A stretch of 20,904 bases of DNA from Streptosporangiaceae bacterium (lineage in GTDB: Bacteria > Actinomycetota > Actinomycetes > Streptosporangiales > Streptosporangiaceae), in contig JASHTT010000267.1 of NCBI GenBank assembly GCA_030040415.1, positions 1-20,904 of the forward strand, read 5' to 3'. Position numbers and translations under genes: made by a program. Positions 1-6,495 of this stretch are shown here, piece by piece. The first letter of the stretch is position 1. Every line of letters starts with the position of its first letter. The notes below the pieces were generated by a model. The model saw only the letters and a list, made by a program, of their open reading frames with translations, was not told the origin of the DNA and searched no databases.

Positions 1-269
1 ACCTGGTCGCGCTGCTCCTGTGAGGCGGCCGGGTCAGCCACCGCGTCGAAGAACGAAGCCAGCGCCTGATGCACGCCGACGCGTAGCCAGTGCCCGTAAG
101 GGCCGTCCATGGGGCGTGCGTATTCGGGGATCCGCTCGCGGATCTCCGCGATGATCTCGCGGGCCAGGCCGGGAAGCTCAGGCCGCATGATCACGGCGAG
201 TTGGGAGGTGCGCACAATCGGTGGTTCGTAGTGCGTCTGCTCTGGCGTAGGTATAGCCTGATCTAGCAT
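1..269 (-). CDS. PucR-family (CdaR-like) transcriptional regulator, N-terminal fragment
   Basis: This is an open reading frame on the minus strand that runs off the left edge, so only about 89 N-terminal residues are visible. I translated it by hand. It contains the segments LAREIIAEIRERIPEYARP and YGHWLRVGVHQALASFFD, which match the helical RsbRD-like N-terminal domain found in many actinobacterial PucR/CdaR-type regulators; the C-terminal helix-turn-helix would lie outside the window. The start chosen is ATG at 269. An in-frame ATG at 305 would add 12 residues (MRDPYQSFTVET), and neither start has a convincing ribosome binding site. The gene is divergent from the secreted-protein gene at 596, with a shared upstream region that contains a palindromic operator candidate. 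The family call rests on remembered domain patterns, not on a search. Confidence 0.68.
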   Translation of the reverse strand, partial: MLDQAIPTPEQTHYEPPIVRTSQLAVIMRPELPGLAREIIAEIRERIPEYARPMDGPYGHWLRVGVHQALASFFDAVADPAASQEQRDQ

Positions 270-381
270 GGTTTCGACCGTAAAGCTCTGATAGGGGTCG
301 CGCATTGGCTCGGCCGCGGTTCTTTGCGCGGGAGGCGAAGACTCGGGTGCTGTGTGCTCTGGGTCAGCGCGCCAGTTGCTC

Positions 382-394
382 ATTGTCTGACAAT
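382..394. promoter_or_regulatory. Palindromic operator candidate (ATTGTCTGACAAT)
   Basis: This is a perfect 13-bp inverted repeat around a central T. The inner 11 bp (TTGTCTGACAA) recur exactly at 15159-15169 in front of the GntR-family gene. The GT-N3-AC core fits the general pattern of GntR-family operators. It overlaps the -35 element of the promoter at 387-416, so a bound protein would be expected to repress. That the GntR protein of this window binds here is an inference. Confidence 0.5.
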
Positions 395-416
395 CGCACT
401 GGTCTCCTCTTATGCT
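387..416 (+). promoter_or_regulatory. Candidate sigma-70-type promoter for the secreted-protein gene
   Basis: A -35 element CTGACA (387-392) is followed after 18 nt by a -10 element TATGCT (411-416). Transcription would begin near 423 and leave a leader of about 170 nt before the start codon at 596. The -35 lies inside the palindrome at 382-394. Confidence 0.45.
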
Positions 417-595
417 CGGATGCTAAGAAATCCTGCCGATCTGCGATCTGCGGCGAATCATGTCGCGCATTCCCTTGCGCGCCAATGTTACGCCGAAGTA
501 ACGTACTCGCCAGTAGCAAGTCGGGGCATCGTGGCTGATCAGTCGCCCGCTGCGCGTCGCGGCGCTCCGCAGGAGCCCAGCAAGGAGACGGATAC

Positions 596-1267
596 ATGGC
601 AATACTCAAACGTGCTGGCGGTGCGCTGTTCGCCGTTGCCGCTGTGGCCGCGGCCGTCGGCCTCAGCACTGCCCCGGCGATGGCGTCGACGACGCTGACG
701 GTGAAGGTGACCAACGGAGGCACGATCACCGCGACGGCGAAGACGACCGTGCTATCTGAGACGGTGAAGGGCGTACCGATCAACGTCACCTGTTCCACCA
801 AGGGCAAGACCCCCGCGTCGGTATCGTCAGGCCCGGTTAAGACCGGTACTTACAAGGGCGCCACCCCGGTCAAGGTCGGCACGGTCACGAAGCTTTCCTT
901 CAACAACTGCGAAGGCCCGCTGGGCGGGGTCACCAACAAGCCAGAGTCGTACCCGTACAGCATCAGCGTGGACTCGGCCACGAACAGCAAGGGCGAGACT
1001 GACGGGATCATCGGCCCGGTCAAGGTCGCGGTGTCAATGACCGGCTGCACCTTCTTGGTGACCGGCGAGGCGACGGGCTACTTTGACAACGCGAATCACA
1101 CGCTCGTCGTTACGCCCAAGCTGCCGGTGAAGGCGCTGACGGCGGCGAAGCCGCTGACGGTCTCCGATGTGGATGGCTGTGACGGGATCATCGTCAACGG
1201 CCAGCACCCGACCTACACCGGCACCTATTCAATAAACCTCAAGGTCAGCGTCAACTCGACGAGCTGA
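596..1267 (+). CDS. Secreted four-cysteine beta-rich protein of unknown function
   Basis: The 223-residue product starts with a clear Sec signal peptide (a basic MAILKR, a hydrophobic Ala/Val core, likely cleavage after A30 in PAMA-ST). The mature part is rich in Thr, Val and Gly, consistent with beta structure. It has four cysteines (C66, C105, C151, C195) spaced as two likely disulfide pairs. The segment around YFDNANHTL and the closing TYTGTYSI resemble uncharacterised exported actinobacterial proteins I have seen, but I cannot name the family. The ATG at 596 is preceded by AAGGAG about 10 nt upstream. A long GC hairpin follows at 1302-1339, so the gene is probably monocistronic. No enzymatic motif, membrane anchor or sorting signal is visible, so the protein is probably released or loosely held in the cell wall. 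Confidence 0.8.
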   Translation: MAILKRAGGALFAVAAVAAAVGLSTAPAMASTTLTVKVTNGGTITATAKTTVLSETVKGVPINVTCSTKGKTPASVSSGPVKTGTYKGATPVKVGTVTKLSFNNCEGPLGGVTNKPESYPYSISVDSATNSKGETDGIIGPVKVAVSMTGCTFLVTGEATGYFDNANHTLVVTPKLPVKALTAAKPLTVSDVDGCDGIIVNGQHPTYTGTYSINLKVSVNSTS

Positions 1268-1301
1268 ACCGCAAGCCAAGGCCGGGTCCAAGCTCGGTCG
1301 G

Positions 1302-1339
1302 CGGTGAGCCGCCCGGCCCAGTGGCCGGGCGGCTCACCG
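1302..1339. terminator. Hairpin terminator after the first secreted-protein gene
   Basis: Arms of 17 bp (1302-1318 and 1323-1339) pair perfectly around a 4-nt loop (CAGT). No T tract follows, as is usual for actinobacterial hairpins. It begins 34 nt after the stop codon at 1267. Confidence 0.75.
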
Positions 1340-1458
1340 GATTAACCGGCATACGAGCCACGGCGTGAGCAACTGCTAACCGCGGCAAACTCGGCGGGCG
1401 AAAGTGCGCCGAAGACCCGCGGTGGCCGCTACGGCGACCGTCGGGCCTACCTCGCACC

Positions 1459-1464
1459 AGGAGG
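1459..1464 (+). promoter_or_regulatory. Ribosome binding site AGGAGG that decides the start at 1474
   Basis: A perfect AGGAGG lies 3 nt before a possible TTG start (1468) and 9 nt before an in-frame GTG (1474). The spacing favours the GTG. Confidence 0.65.
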
Positions 1465-1473
1465 CGATTGCGC

Positions 1474-2931
1474 GTGAGCGGCATGTCCGGGGGTAATCGC
1501 GCGGTCGAGCCCCCGGCCAGCGCACCCGGCCGCAAGCCGCGCAGCACCCGCAGGGTCACCGTGGCCAGCGCAATCGTGCTCGCTGCGGCGCTGCTCGCCG
1601 GCGGTGTCGGCATCGCGGTGGCAGCCGGCTCCGGCGGCACCCACGACGCCCGGGTCGGCCTGGGTCTGACGTGCCAGTTCCCGTCCGGCAGCTACCAAGT
1701 CGGCGCCGATGTCGCTGCGACTTTTCCGTCGGCCGGCACCGTCGGGCAGCCGATCCAGGTGACCAGCCTGCAAGTGACGCTCCGGTTGCCGGAGGCCGCG
1801 GTCAGTTACCTGCGCAGTCACGGAGCCAGCACGGTCAGCGCGTCGGAGTCGCTCGGCGTCACCGAGGCATCCGCGGGTACGCCGGTCCCGGTACAGTGGC
1901 CTGCCGAGACCTCAGCGGCCAGCACGCTCCCGGCAGCTGGCGGCCTGCAGATCACCACCGTGGGCAGCGCCGCCCCGGTCGCCGCCAGCCGGCCAGGCAC
2001 GGTCGTATTCACCGTGACTGGGCTGGGCCTTACGCTGTCGCCCCATACCTCGGCCGGCGCCGCGACCCGCCCGGCTGCGATACAGGTCAGCTGCAAGCCC
2101 AGCGGCGGTGACCCAAGGCTGGCCTCGGTAGCGGTGACCGCAGTCAGCCCATCAGCGAGCCCGTCGGCGACGCCTTCGGCGAAGCCCGGTGCGGAAAGCA
2201 CGGTGAAGTATCCGGCGCACTGCGCCGACATCCCGGTAATCGGGCCGGGCACCGCGGTCTGCGGCTGGATCACCGGCTACTCCGACGTCAAGAAGCTGTA
2301 CGGCGCCGCGAAGCTCGGTCCGGGGCTGATCAACCTTGACTTCGCCTACAAGGCCGTGTTTAAGCCAGGCGAGCTAATCGAGAGCTCGCAGGGCGAGCTG
2401 TACTGGCCCGGTACCGAGCCGTATTACAAGGGCCACGAACAGCTTCCGCCGGTCACGGCGACGTTCCTGACCTTCAAGTTCGTGCCCGTGACGGCGACGC
2501 TCGTGCTGATCGAGCACGGCCCGATCAAGATTGTCTCCGAGTCAGGCATCACCGCACCGCCCTATCCGATCACCGTGACGGCGACCACGACGGTTTCGAT
2601 CCACGTCTCCGACGTTACGGTGAACGGCCAGCCACTCGACGTCGGCAACGGCTGTCGTACCGCCAAGCCGACTCCGCTCAAGCTGGTGGGTCATGGGTTC
2701 AACACCATCCCGCCGAGCGGCTACACGGTTCCGACCGGCGGACCGCTGGCCGGGACCGTGACAATCCCGGCGTTCGTGCACTGCGGCGTGACCGAGAACC
2801 TGGACCCGCTGCTCACCGGCACGATTTCCGGACACGACAACTACGTGAAGATGACGCAGAGCAAGCTTTGCGGACCGTCGCAGCCGAAGGCCTGGACCTG
2901 CCCCCCGCCCGTTCGCCAGCCCATCCGCTGA
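1474..2931 (+). CDS. Exported two-domain protein with DUF6801-like N-terminal half
   Basis: The product has 485 residues from GTG 1474. After a basic N-terminus (residues 1-28) comes a hydrophobic segment (about 29-52) acting as a signal or anchor. Residues of about 64-220 (from LTCQFPSG to the Cys in IQVSCK) look like the actinobacterial DUF6801 domain: a cysteine near each end, the GQPIQVTSLQVTLRLPEAA stretch and an immunoglobulin-like beta pattern. A Ser/Pro/Ala linker (SPSASPSATPSAKP, about 225-238) leads to a C-terminal half (about 242-470). That half aligns with the neighbouring protein at 2997: shared VPVTAT, VGN-x-C-x-TA-x-P, a GFN motif, an AGT-x-TI motif and FVHCG. It lies 65 nt before the next gene and is probably cotranscribed with it. 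Function is unknown; a cell-wall or surface role is inferred. Confidence 0.82.
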   Translation: MSGMSGGNRAVEPPASAPGRKPRSTRRVTVASAIVLAAALLAGGVGIAVAAGSGGTHDARVGLGLTCQFPSGSYQVGADVAATFPSAGTVGQPIQVTSLQVTLRLPEAAVSYLRSHGASTVSASESLGVTEASAGTPVPVQWPAETSAASTLPAAGGLQITTVGSAAPVAASRPGTVVFTVTGLGLTLSPHTSAGAATRPAAIQVSCKPSGGDPRLASVAVTAVSPSASPSATPSAKPGAESTVKYPAHCADIPVIGPGTAVCGWITGYSDVKKLYGAAKLGPGLINLDFAYKAVFKPGELIESSQGELYWPGTEPYYKGHEQLPPVTATFLTFKFVPVTATLVLIEHGPIKIVSESGITAPPYPITVTATTTVSIHVSDVTVNGQPLDVGNGCRTAKPTPLKLVGHGFNTIPPSGYTVPTGGPLAGTVTIPAFVHCGVTENLDPLLTGTISGHDNYVKMTQSKLCGPSQPKAWTCPPPVRQPIR

Positions 2932-2996
2932 CGGGCTACCCCCACCGACCCGACCTCCCGCTCCCACCCCCCGCCCCCGCACGAAGGAGCCAGGAC

Positions 2997-3635
2997 ATGC
3001 ACAGACCGAACCGGCCAGGATTCGCCAAGCCGGCCATCGCCATCGGGTCCACCGCGCTGCTGTCTATCGGTGCCCTCGCCGCCAGCGCCGGTTCCGCGTC
3101 GGCGGCCACCTACATACACGCGAAGTACAAGGTCACCGGGAGCACGACGCTCGCTGGCCCGAACGCCACGCTGCCGCTGGGCCCGGGCACGCTCGCCGCG
3201 ACCGTCAACGCGAAGACCGGCAAGGTGACCGCGACGCTCACGCTGCCGGACGCGACGGGGTCGTTCGAGGAGTTCGGCATCGTCCCGGTGACCGCGACCG
3301 CCGAGTTCATCAACGACGGCCCGACCACCGGAACAGTGAACACGAGCACCGGTGCTGTCGCCACCACCTCCAAGATCACGCTGCGGATCGTGAGCCTGTC
3401 GGTCGCCGGGATCAACGTCCCGGTCGGCAACTCGTGCGAGACCGCCCAGCCCGTCGTCGCGGCGCTGAAGAGCCAGAAGGGCTTCAACATCCTGGCAGGC
3501 GGCAATGTGGCCGGGACCTACACGATCGGTGACTTCGCCAACTGCGGTCTGGCGACCCTGCTGATCAACCTCACGATTCCGGCATCGGGAAATTCGATCA
3601 CGCTGACGCTCGGCAAGGCCAAGATCAGCTCATGA
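2997..3635 (+). CDS. Secreted protein homologous to the C-terminal half of its upstream neighbour
   Basis: The product has 212 residues. The frame is open from 2868, but that start lies inside the previous gene. ATG 2997 has AAGGAG at 2984-2989 with 7-nt spacing and is followed at once by a signal peptide (cleavage after A36, SASA-AT). The mature protein repeats the pattern of the upstream protein's C-terminal half: VPVTAT, PVGNSCETAQP, GFN, VAGTYTIGDFANCG. Two conserved cysteines probably form a disulfide. It lacks the DUF6801-like half, so the pair looks like a duplication with domain gain or loss. No catalytic motif is visible. A perfect hairpin at 3652-3687 ends the unit just before the mce promoter. 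Confidence 0.84.
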   Translation: MHRPNRPGFAKPAIAIGSTALLSIGALAASAGSASAATYIHAKYKVTGSTTLAGPNATLPLGPGTLAATVNAKTGKVTATLTLPDATGSFEEFGIVPVTATAEFINDGPTTGTVNTSTGAVATTSKITLRIVSLSVAGINVPVGNSCETAQPVVAALKSQKGFNILAGGNVAGTYTIGDFANCGLATLLINLTIPASGNSITLTLGKAKISS

Positions 3636-3651
3636 TGTTGCCATCGCGCCT

Positions 3652-3687
3652 GGACCAGGACCCGGCGGTTACGCCGGGTCCTGGTCC
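3652..3687. terminator. Hairpin terminator between the secreted-protein genes and the mce operon
   Basis: Perfect 16-bp arms (3652-3667 and 3672-3687) surround a GTTA loop, 16 nt after the stop codon at 3635. No T tract follows. It separates the secreted-protein unit from the mce promoter, which starts 10 nt later. Confidence 0.8.
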
Positions 3688-3697
3688 GGTGACTGGC

Positions 3698-3726
3698 TTG
3701 ACGGCACTATCACCCATGGTTACTGT
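3698..3726 (+). promoter_or_regulatory. Candidate mce operon promoter
   Basis: TTGACG (3698-3703) and TACTGT (3721-3726) are separated by exactly 17 nt, a close match to the vegetative sigma consensus. Transcription would start near 3733, giving a leader of about 158 nt before the ATPase gene at 3891. It is the only good promoter I see in the gap, and none is obvious within the operon. Confidence 0.6.
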
Positions 3727-3782
3727 GTTGCCGCCAGGGGGTCATGTTTTGTCCCTTTCGGCCGTTTGCCGCAACCGGACCC

Positions 3783-3796
3783 GCACCCGCGGGTGC
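3783..3796. promoter_or_regulatory. 14-bp perfect palindrome in the mce leader
   Basis: GCACCCGCGGGTGC is fully self-complementary and lies about 50 nt downstream of the predicted transcription start. It could be an operator for a dimeric repressor of the mce operon, or chance in GC-rich DNA. No regulator gene adjoins it. Confidence 0.3.
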
Positions 3797-3890
3797 CGAT
3801 GACGTCGCTGGCATGCCCTGAAGAATCCGGCCGTTCGCACCGCAGGTCGCCATGCAGGGGCGGTACAGCGAACTCCAGCCGGGAGGCGAG

Positions 3891-4874
3891 ATGGGCACCG
3901 AGGTCGTCGTAGAAGGACTGACCAAGTCCTTCGGACGCCACGTGGTGTGGAACGACGTCTCGCTGACCCTGCCGGCCGGCGAGGTGAGCGCCATGCTCGG
4001 CCCGTCCGGCACGGGCAAGACTGTCTTCCTCAAGTCGCTGGTCGGCCTCGTGCGGCCGGACCGCGGGCGGGTCCTCGTGGAGGGCATCGACACCGCCTCC
4101 TGCTCGGAGCGTCAGCTCTACCAGGTGCGCAAGCTGTTCGGGGTGATGTTCCAGGACGGCGCGCTGTTCGGCTCGCTGAACCTGTACGACAACATCGCCT
4201 TCCCGCTGCGCGAGCACACCAGGCTGACTGAGGCGGCAGTGCGCCGGGTCGTGCTGCAGAAGATGGACATGGTGGGCCTGGCGGGGGAGGGCCATAAGTT
4301 CCCTGGCGAGATATCCGGCGGCATGCGCAAGCGCGCCGGGCTGGCCCGCGCGCTGGTGCTCGACCCGCAGATCATCCTGTGCGACGAGCCCGACTCGGGG
4401 CTCGACCCGGTGCGCACCGCCTACCTGTCCCAGCTGCTCATCGACCTCAACGCGGAGATCGACGCCACGATCCTGATCGTGACGCATGACATCCAGATCG
4501 CGCGGACGGTGCCGGACAACATCGGCATGCTGTTCCGCGGCGGCCTCGTCACGTTCGGGCCGAGAGAGGTCCTGCTGACCAGCGACAACCCGGTGATCAC
4601 TCAGTTCGTCAACGGCCGCAGGATCGGGCCGATCGGCATGTCCGAGGAGAAGGACGAGGCCACGCTGGCGCAGGAGCAGGCCTACGAGGCGGCGGGTGGC
4701 AAGGTCAGCAACGGCTCGCCAGCACTCGTGCCCCAGCTCGTGCCGAGCCCCGGCATGCCGGAGCGGCAGGCGGTGCGGCGGCGCACCGCCCGGGTGATGA
4801 GCATGTTGCACACCCTCCCGGCGCCCGCGCAGCAGGCGATCCTCTCCAGCCTCCCGGAAGGCAGCCGATCGTGA
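3891..4874 (+). CDS. mceG: MCE transporter ATPase (Mkl/MceG, MlaF-like)
   Basis: This 327-residue ABC ATPase would power lipid import through the YrbE permeases on the cytoplasmic face. Walker A is GPSGTGKT (37-44), the Q-loop glutamine is Q88, the signature is ISGGM (141-145), Walker B is IILCDE (161-166) followed by the DSGLDPVRTAYL stretch typical of Mkl/MceG, and the H-loop histidine is H199. Residues of about 245-327 form the C-terminal extension known in actinobacterial MceG. An ATG at 3852 is also in frame, but ATG 3891 has GGGAGG at 3881-3886 with good spacing and starts directly at the ABC domain. The stop overlaps the next start by 4 nt (GTGA). In mycobacteria this gene is unlinked to mce operons; here it leads the operon, as in streptomycetes and relatives. 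Confidence 0.95.
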   Translation: MGTEVVVEGLTKSFGRHVVWNDVSLTLPAGEVSAMLGPSGTGKTVFLKSLVGLVRPDRGRVLVEGIDTASCSERQLYQVRKLFGVMFQDGALFGSLNLYDNIAFPLREHTRLTEAAVRRVVLQKMDMVGLAGEGHKFPGEISGGMRKRAGLARALVLDPQIILCDEPDSGLDPVRTAYLSQLLIDLNAEIDATILIVTHDIQIARTVPDNIGMLFRGGLVTFGPREVLLTSDNPVITQFVNGRRIGPIGMSEEKDEATLAQEQAYEAAGGKVSNGSPALVPQLVPSPGMPERQAVRRRTARVMSMLHTLPAPAQQAILSSLPEGSRS

Positions 4875-5659
4875 CGAGCCCCGAGAGTTCGGTTCCCGGC
4901 GCCGGAGCGCTGCGGCAGACTGGCAAGCTGTTCGCGCTCGCGGCCAGCGTGCTCTGGCTGACGTTCAAGCGGCCGTTCCAGGTGCGCGAGCTGATCGAGC
5001 AGTTCTGGTTCATCGCCAGCGTCACGATCCTCCCGTCGATGCTGGTGTCGATCCCGTTCGGTGCGGTGATCACGCTCCAGGTCGGCTCGCTGACTCAGCA
5101 ACTCGGCGCCGAGTCGTTCACCGGCGCGGCCAGCGTGCTCGCCGTGGTCCAGCAGGCCAGCCCGCTCATCGTTGCGCTGCTCATCGCCGGCGCCGGCGGC
5201 TCGGCGATCTGCGCGGACATCGGGGCCCGGACGATCCGGGAAGAGATGGACGCGATGGAGGTGATGGGCGTCTCGCCCATCCAGCGCCTGATCGTGCCCA
5301 GGGTGCTCGCCGCCTCCGGAGTCGCGCTGCTGCTCAACGGCCTGGTCTCAGTGGTCGGCGTGGCCGGCGGCTACTTCTTCTATGTGTACCTGCAGCACGG
5401 TACGCCGGGCTCGTTCCTGGCCAGCTTCTCTTCGCTCGCGCAGCTGCCCGACCTGTACATCAGCGAGATCAAGGCGCTCATCTTCGGCTTCCTGGCCGCC
5501 GTGGTCGCAGCGCACCGCGGGCTCAACCCACGGCCGGGCCCCAAGGGCGTCGGTGACGCGGTCAACCAGTCCGTGGTGATCGCGTTCCTGCTGCTGTTCT
5601 TCGTCAACCTCGTGCTCACGGCGATCTACCTGAAGATCGTGCCGCCGAAGGGAGCCTGA
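4871..5659 (+). CDS. yrbEA: MlaE/YrbE-family ABC permease A
   Basis: The 262-residue integral membrane protein has the MlaE/YrbE fold: an amphipathic N-terminal region (about 20-48) and about five membrane segments. The conserved cytoplasmic coupling segment is EEMDAMEVMGVSPIQRL (124-140), which contacts the ATPase. It starts with GTG overlapping the ATPase stop and ends one base into the next gene (TGATG). With YrbEB it should form the heterodimeric permease through which substrate collected by the MCE proteins crosses the plasma membrane. Length and motifs are normal for the family. Confidence 0.94.
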   Translation: MTSPESSVPGAGALRQTGKLFALAASVLWLTFKRPFQVRELIEQFWFIASVTILPSMLVSIPFGAVITLQVGSLTQQLGAESFTGAASVLAVVQQASPLIVALLIAGAGGSAICADIGARTIREEMDAMEVMGVSPIQRLIVPRVLAASGVALLLNGLVSVVGVAGGYFFYVYLQHGTPGSFLASFSSLAQLPDLYISEIKALIFGFLAAVVAAHRGLNPRPGPKGVGDAVNQSVVIAFLLLFFVNLVLTAIYLKIVPPKGA

Positions 5660-6495
5660 TGAGTGCCACGACTGGCCGCAGCGGCCGACTTGACCAGTGG
5701 CTGGGCTGGCTCGACCTGCTCGGCGACCAGCTTGTCTTCTACGGCCAGGCACTGGCCTGGACACCGCGGGCCATCCGCCGGTACTCGCGCGAGATCCTGC
5801 GGCTGCTCGCCGAGGTGAGCTTCGGCAGCGGCGCGCTCGCCCTGATCGGCGGCACCGTGGGCGTGATGGTCGGCATGACGCTGTTCACCGGCACCGTCGT
5901 GGGCCTGCAGGGGTACGCGGCGCTCAACCAGATCGGTGCCGCCGCCTTCACCGGGTTCGTCTCCGCCTACTTCAACACCAGGGAGATCGCGCCGCTGGTG
6001 GCTGGCCTGGCCCTGTCCGCCACGGTGGGAGCGGGTTTCACTGCCCAGCTCGGCTCGATGCGGATCAACGAGGAAGTCGACGCGCTCGAGGGGATGGGCG
6101 TGCCCAGCCTGCCCTACCTGGTCACCACCCGCATCGTGGCCGGCGCCATCGCGGTGATACCGCTGTACGCGATCGGGCTGGTCAGCTCCTACTTCGGCTC
6201 GCAGCTCGTCACCGTGTACTTCGAGGGCCAGTCGGCGGGCACGTACGAGCATTACTTCGGGTTGTTCCTGTCGCCGGTGGACGTGCTCTGGTCGTTCCTC
6301 AAGGTGCTGATCTTCAGCGTCGTCGTCATCGGCGTGCACTGTTACTACGGCTACCGGGCGCAGGGCGGTCCGGCCGGCGTGGGCGTCGCCGTCGGCCGGG
6401 CGGTACGAACGTCCATCGTCATGATCAACGTCATCGACTTCTTCATGAGCCTGGCCATCTGGGGTGCGACGACCACGGTGCGGATAGCTGGATGA
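5659..6495 (+). CDS. yrbEB: MlaE/YrbE-family ABC permease B
   Basis: The 278-residue second YrbE permease has the coupling segment INEEVDALEGMGVPSLPYL (136-154) and about five hydrophobic segments. It starts at ATG 5659, sharing one base with the yrbEA stop, and ends in an ATGA overlap with mceA. Two adjacent yrbE genes before six mce genes is the standard actinobacterial order, and the A/B labels are given by position. It appears intact. Confidence 0.94.
   Translation: MSATTGRSGRLDQWLGWLDLLGDQLVFYGQALAWTPRAIRRYSREILRLLAEVSFGSGALALIGGTVGVMVGMTLFTGTVVGLQGYAALNQIGAAAFTGFVSAYFNTREIAPLVAGLALSATVGAGFTAQLGSMRINEEVDALEGMGVPSLPYLVTTRIVAGAIAVIPLYAIGLVSSYFGSQLVTVYFEGQSAGTYEHYFGLFLSPVDVLWSFLKVLIFSVVVIGVHCYYGYRAQGGPAGVGVAVGRAVRTSIVMINVIDFFMSLAIWGATTTVRIAG

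Larger units (their letters stand above)
270..595. other. 326-bp divergent intergenic region
   Basis: This region separates the minus-strand PucR-type gene from the plus-strand secreted-protein gene. It holds a perfect 13-bp palindrome (382-394) overlapping a plausible plus-strand promoter (387-416). It also holds a shorter inverted repeat, GTTAC (487-491) and GTAAC (498-502), in what would be the roughly 170-nt leader of the downstream gene. The open frames running through it have no ribosome binding sites and no recognisable domains, and I regard them as chance frames. Confidence 0.6.

Noticed and set aside
487..502. GTTAC-6-GTAAC inverted repeat in the leader of the first secreted-protein gene
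   Set aside because: Only 5-bp arms and a single occurrence, too weak to call an operator by itself.
305..807. Small open frames on both strands before and across the first secreted-protein gene
   Set aside because: No ribosome binding sites or recognisable domains; they lie across the promoter region and leader, or antisense to the signal peptide.
3720..4811. 363-codon minus-strand open frame
   Set aside because: It is antisense to the ATPase gene, with His/Arg/Leu-rich composition typical of shadows in GC-rich DNA.
5697..6491. Upstream extension of the mceA open frame
   Set aside because: This part overlaps yrbEB in another frame and is Arg/Pro-rich with no domain. The MceA anchor and the ATGA overlap place the start at 6492.
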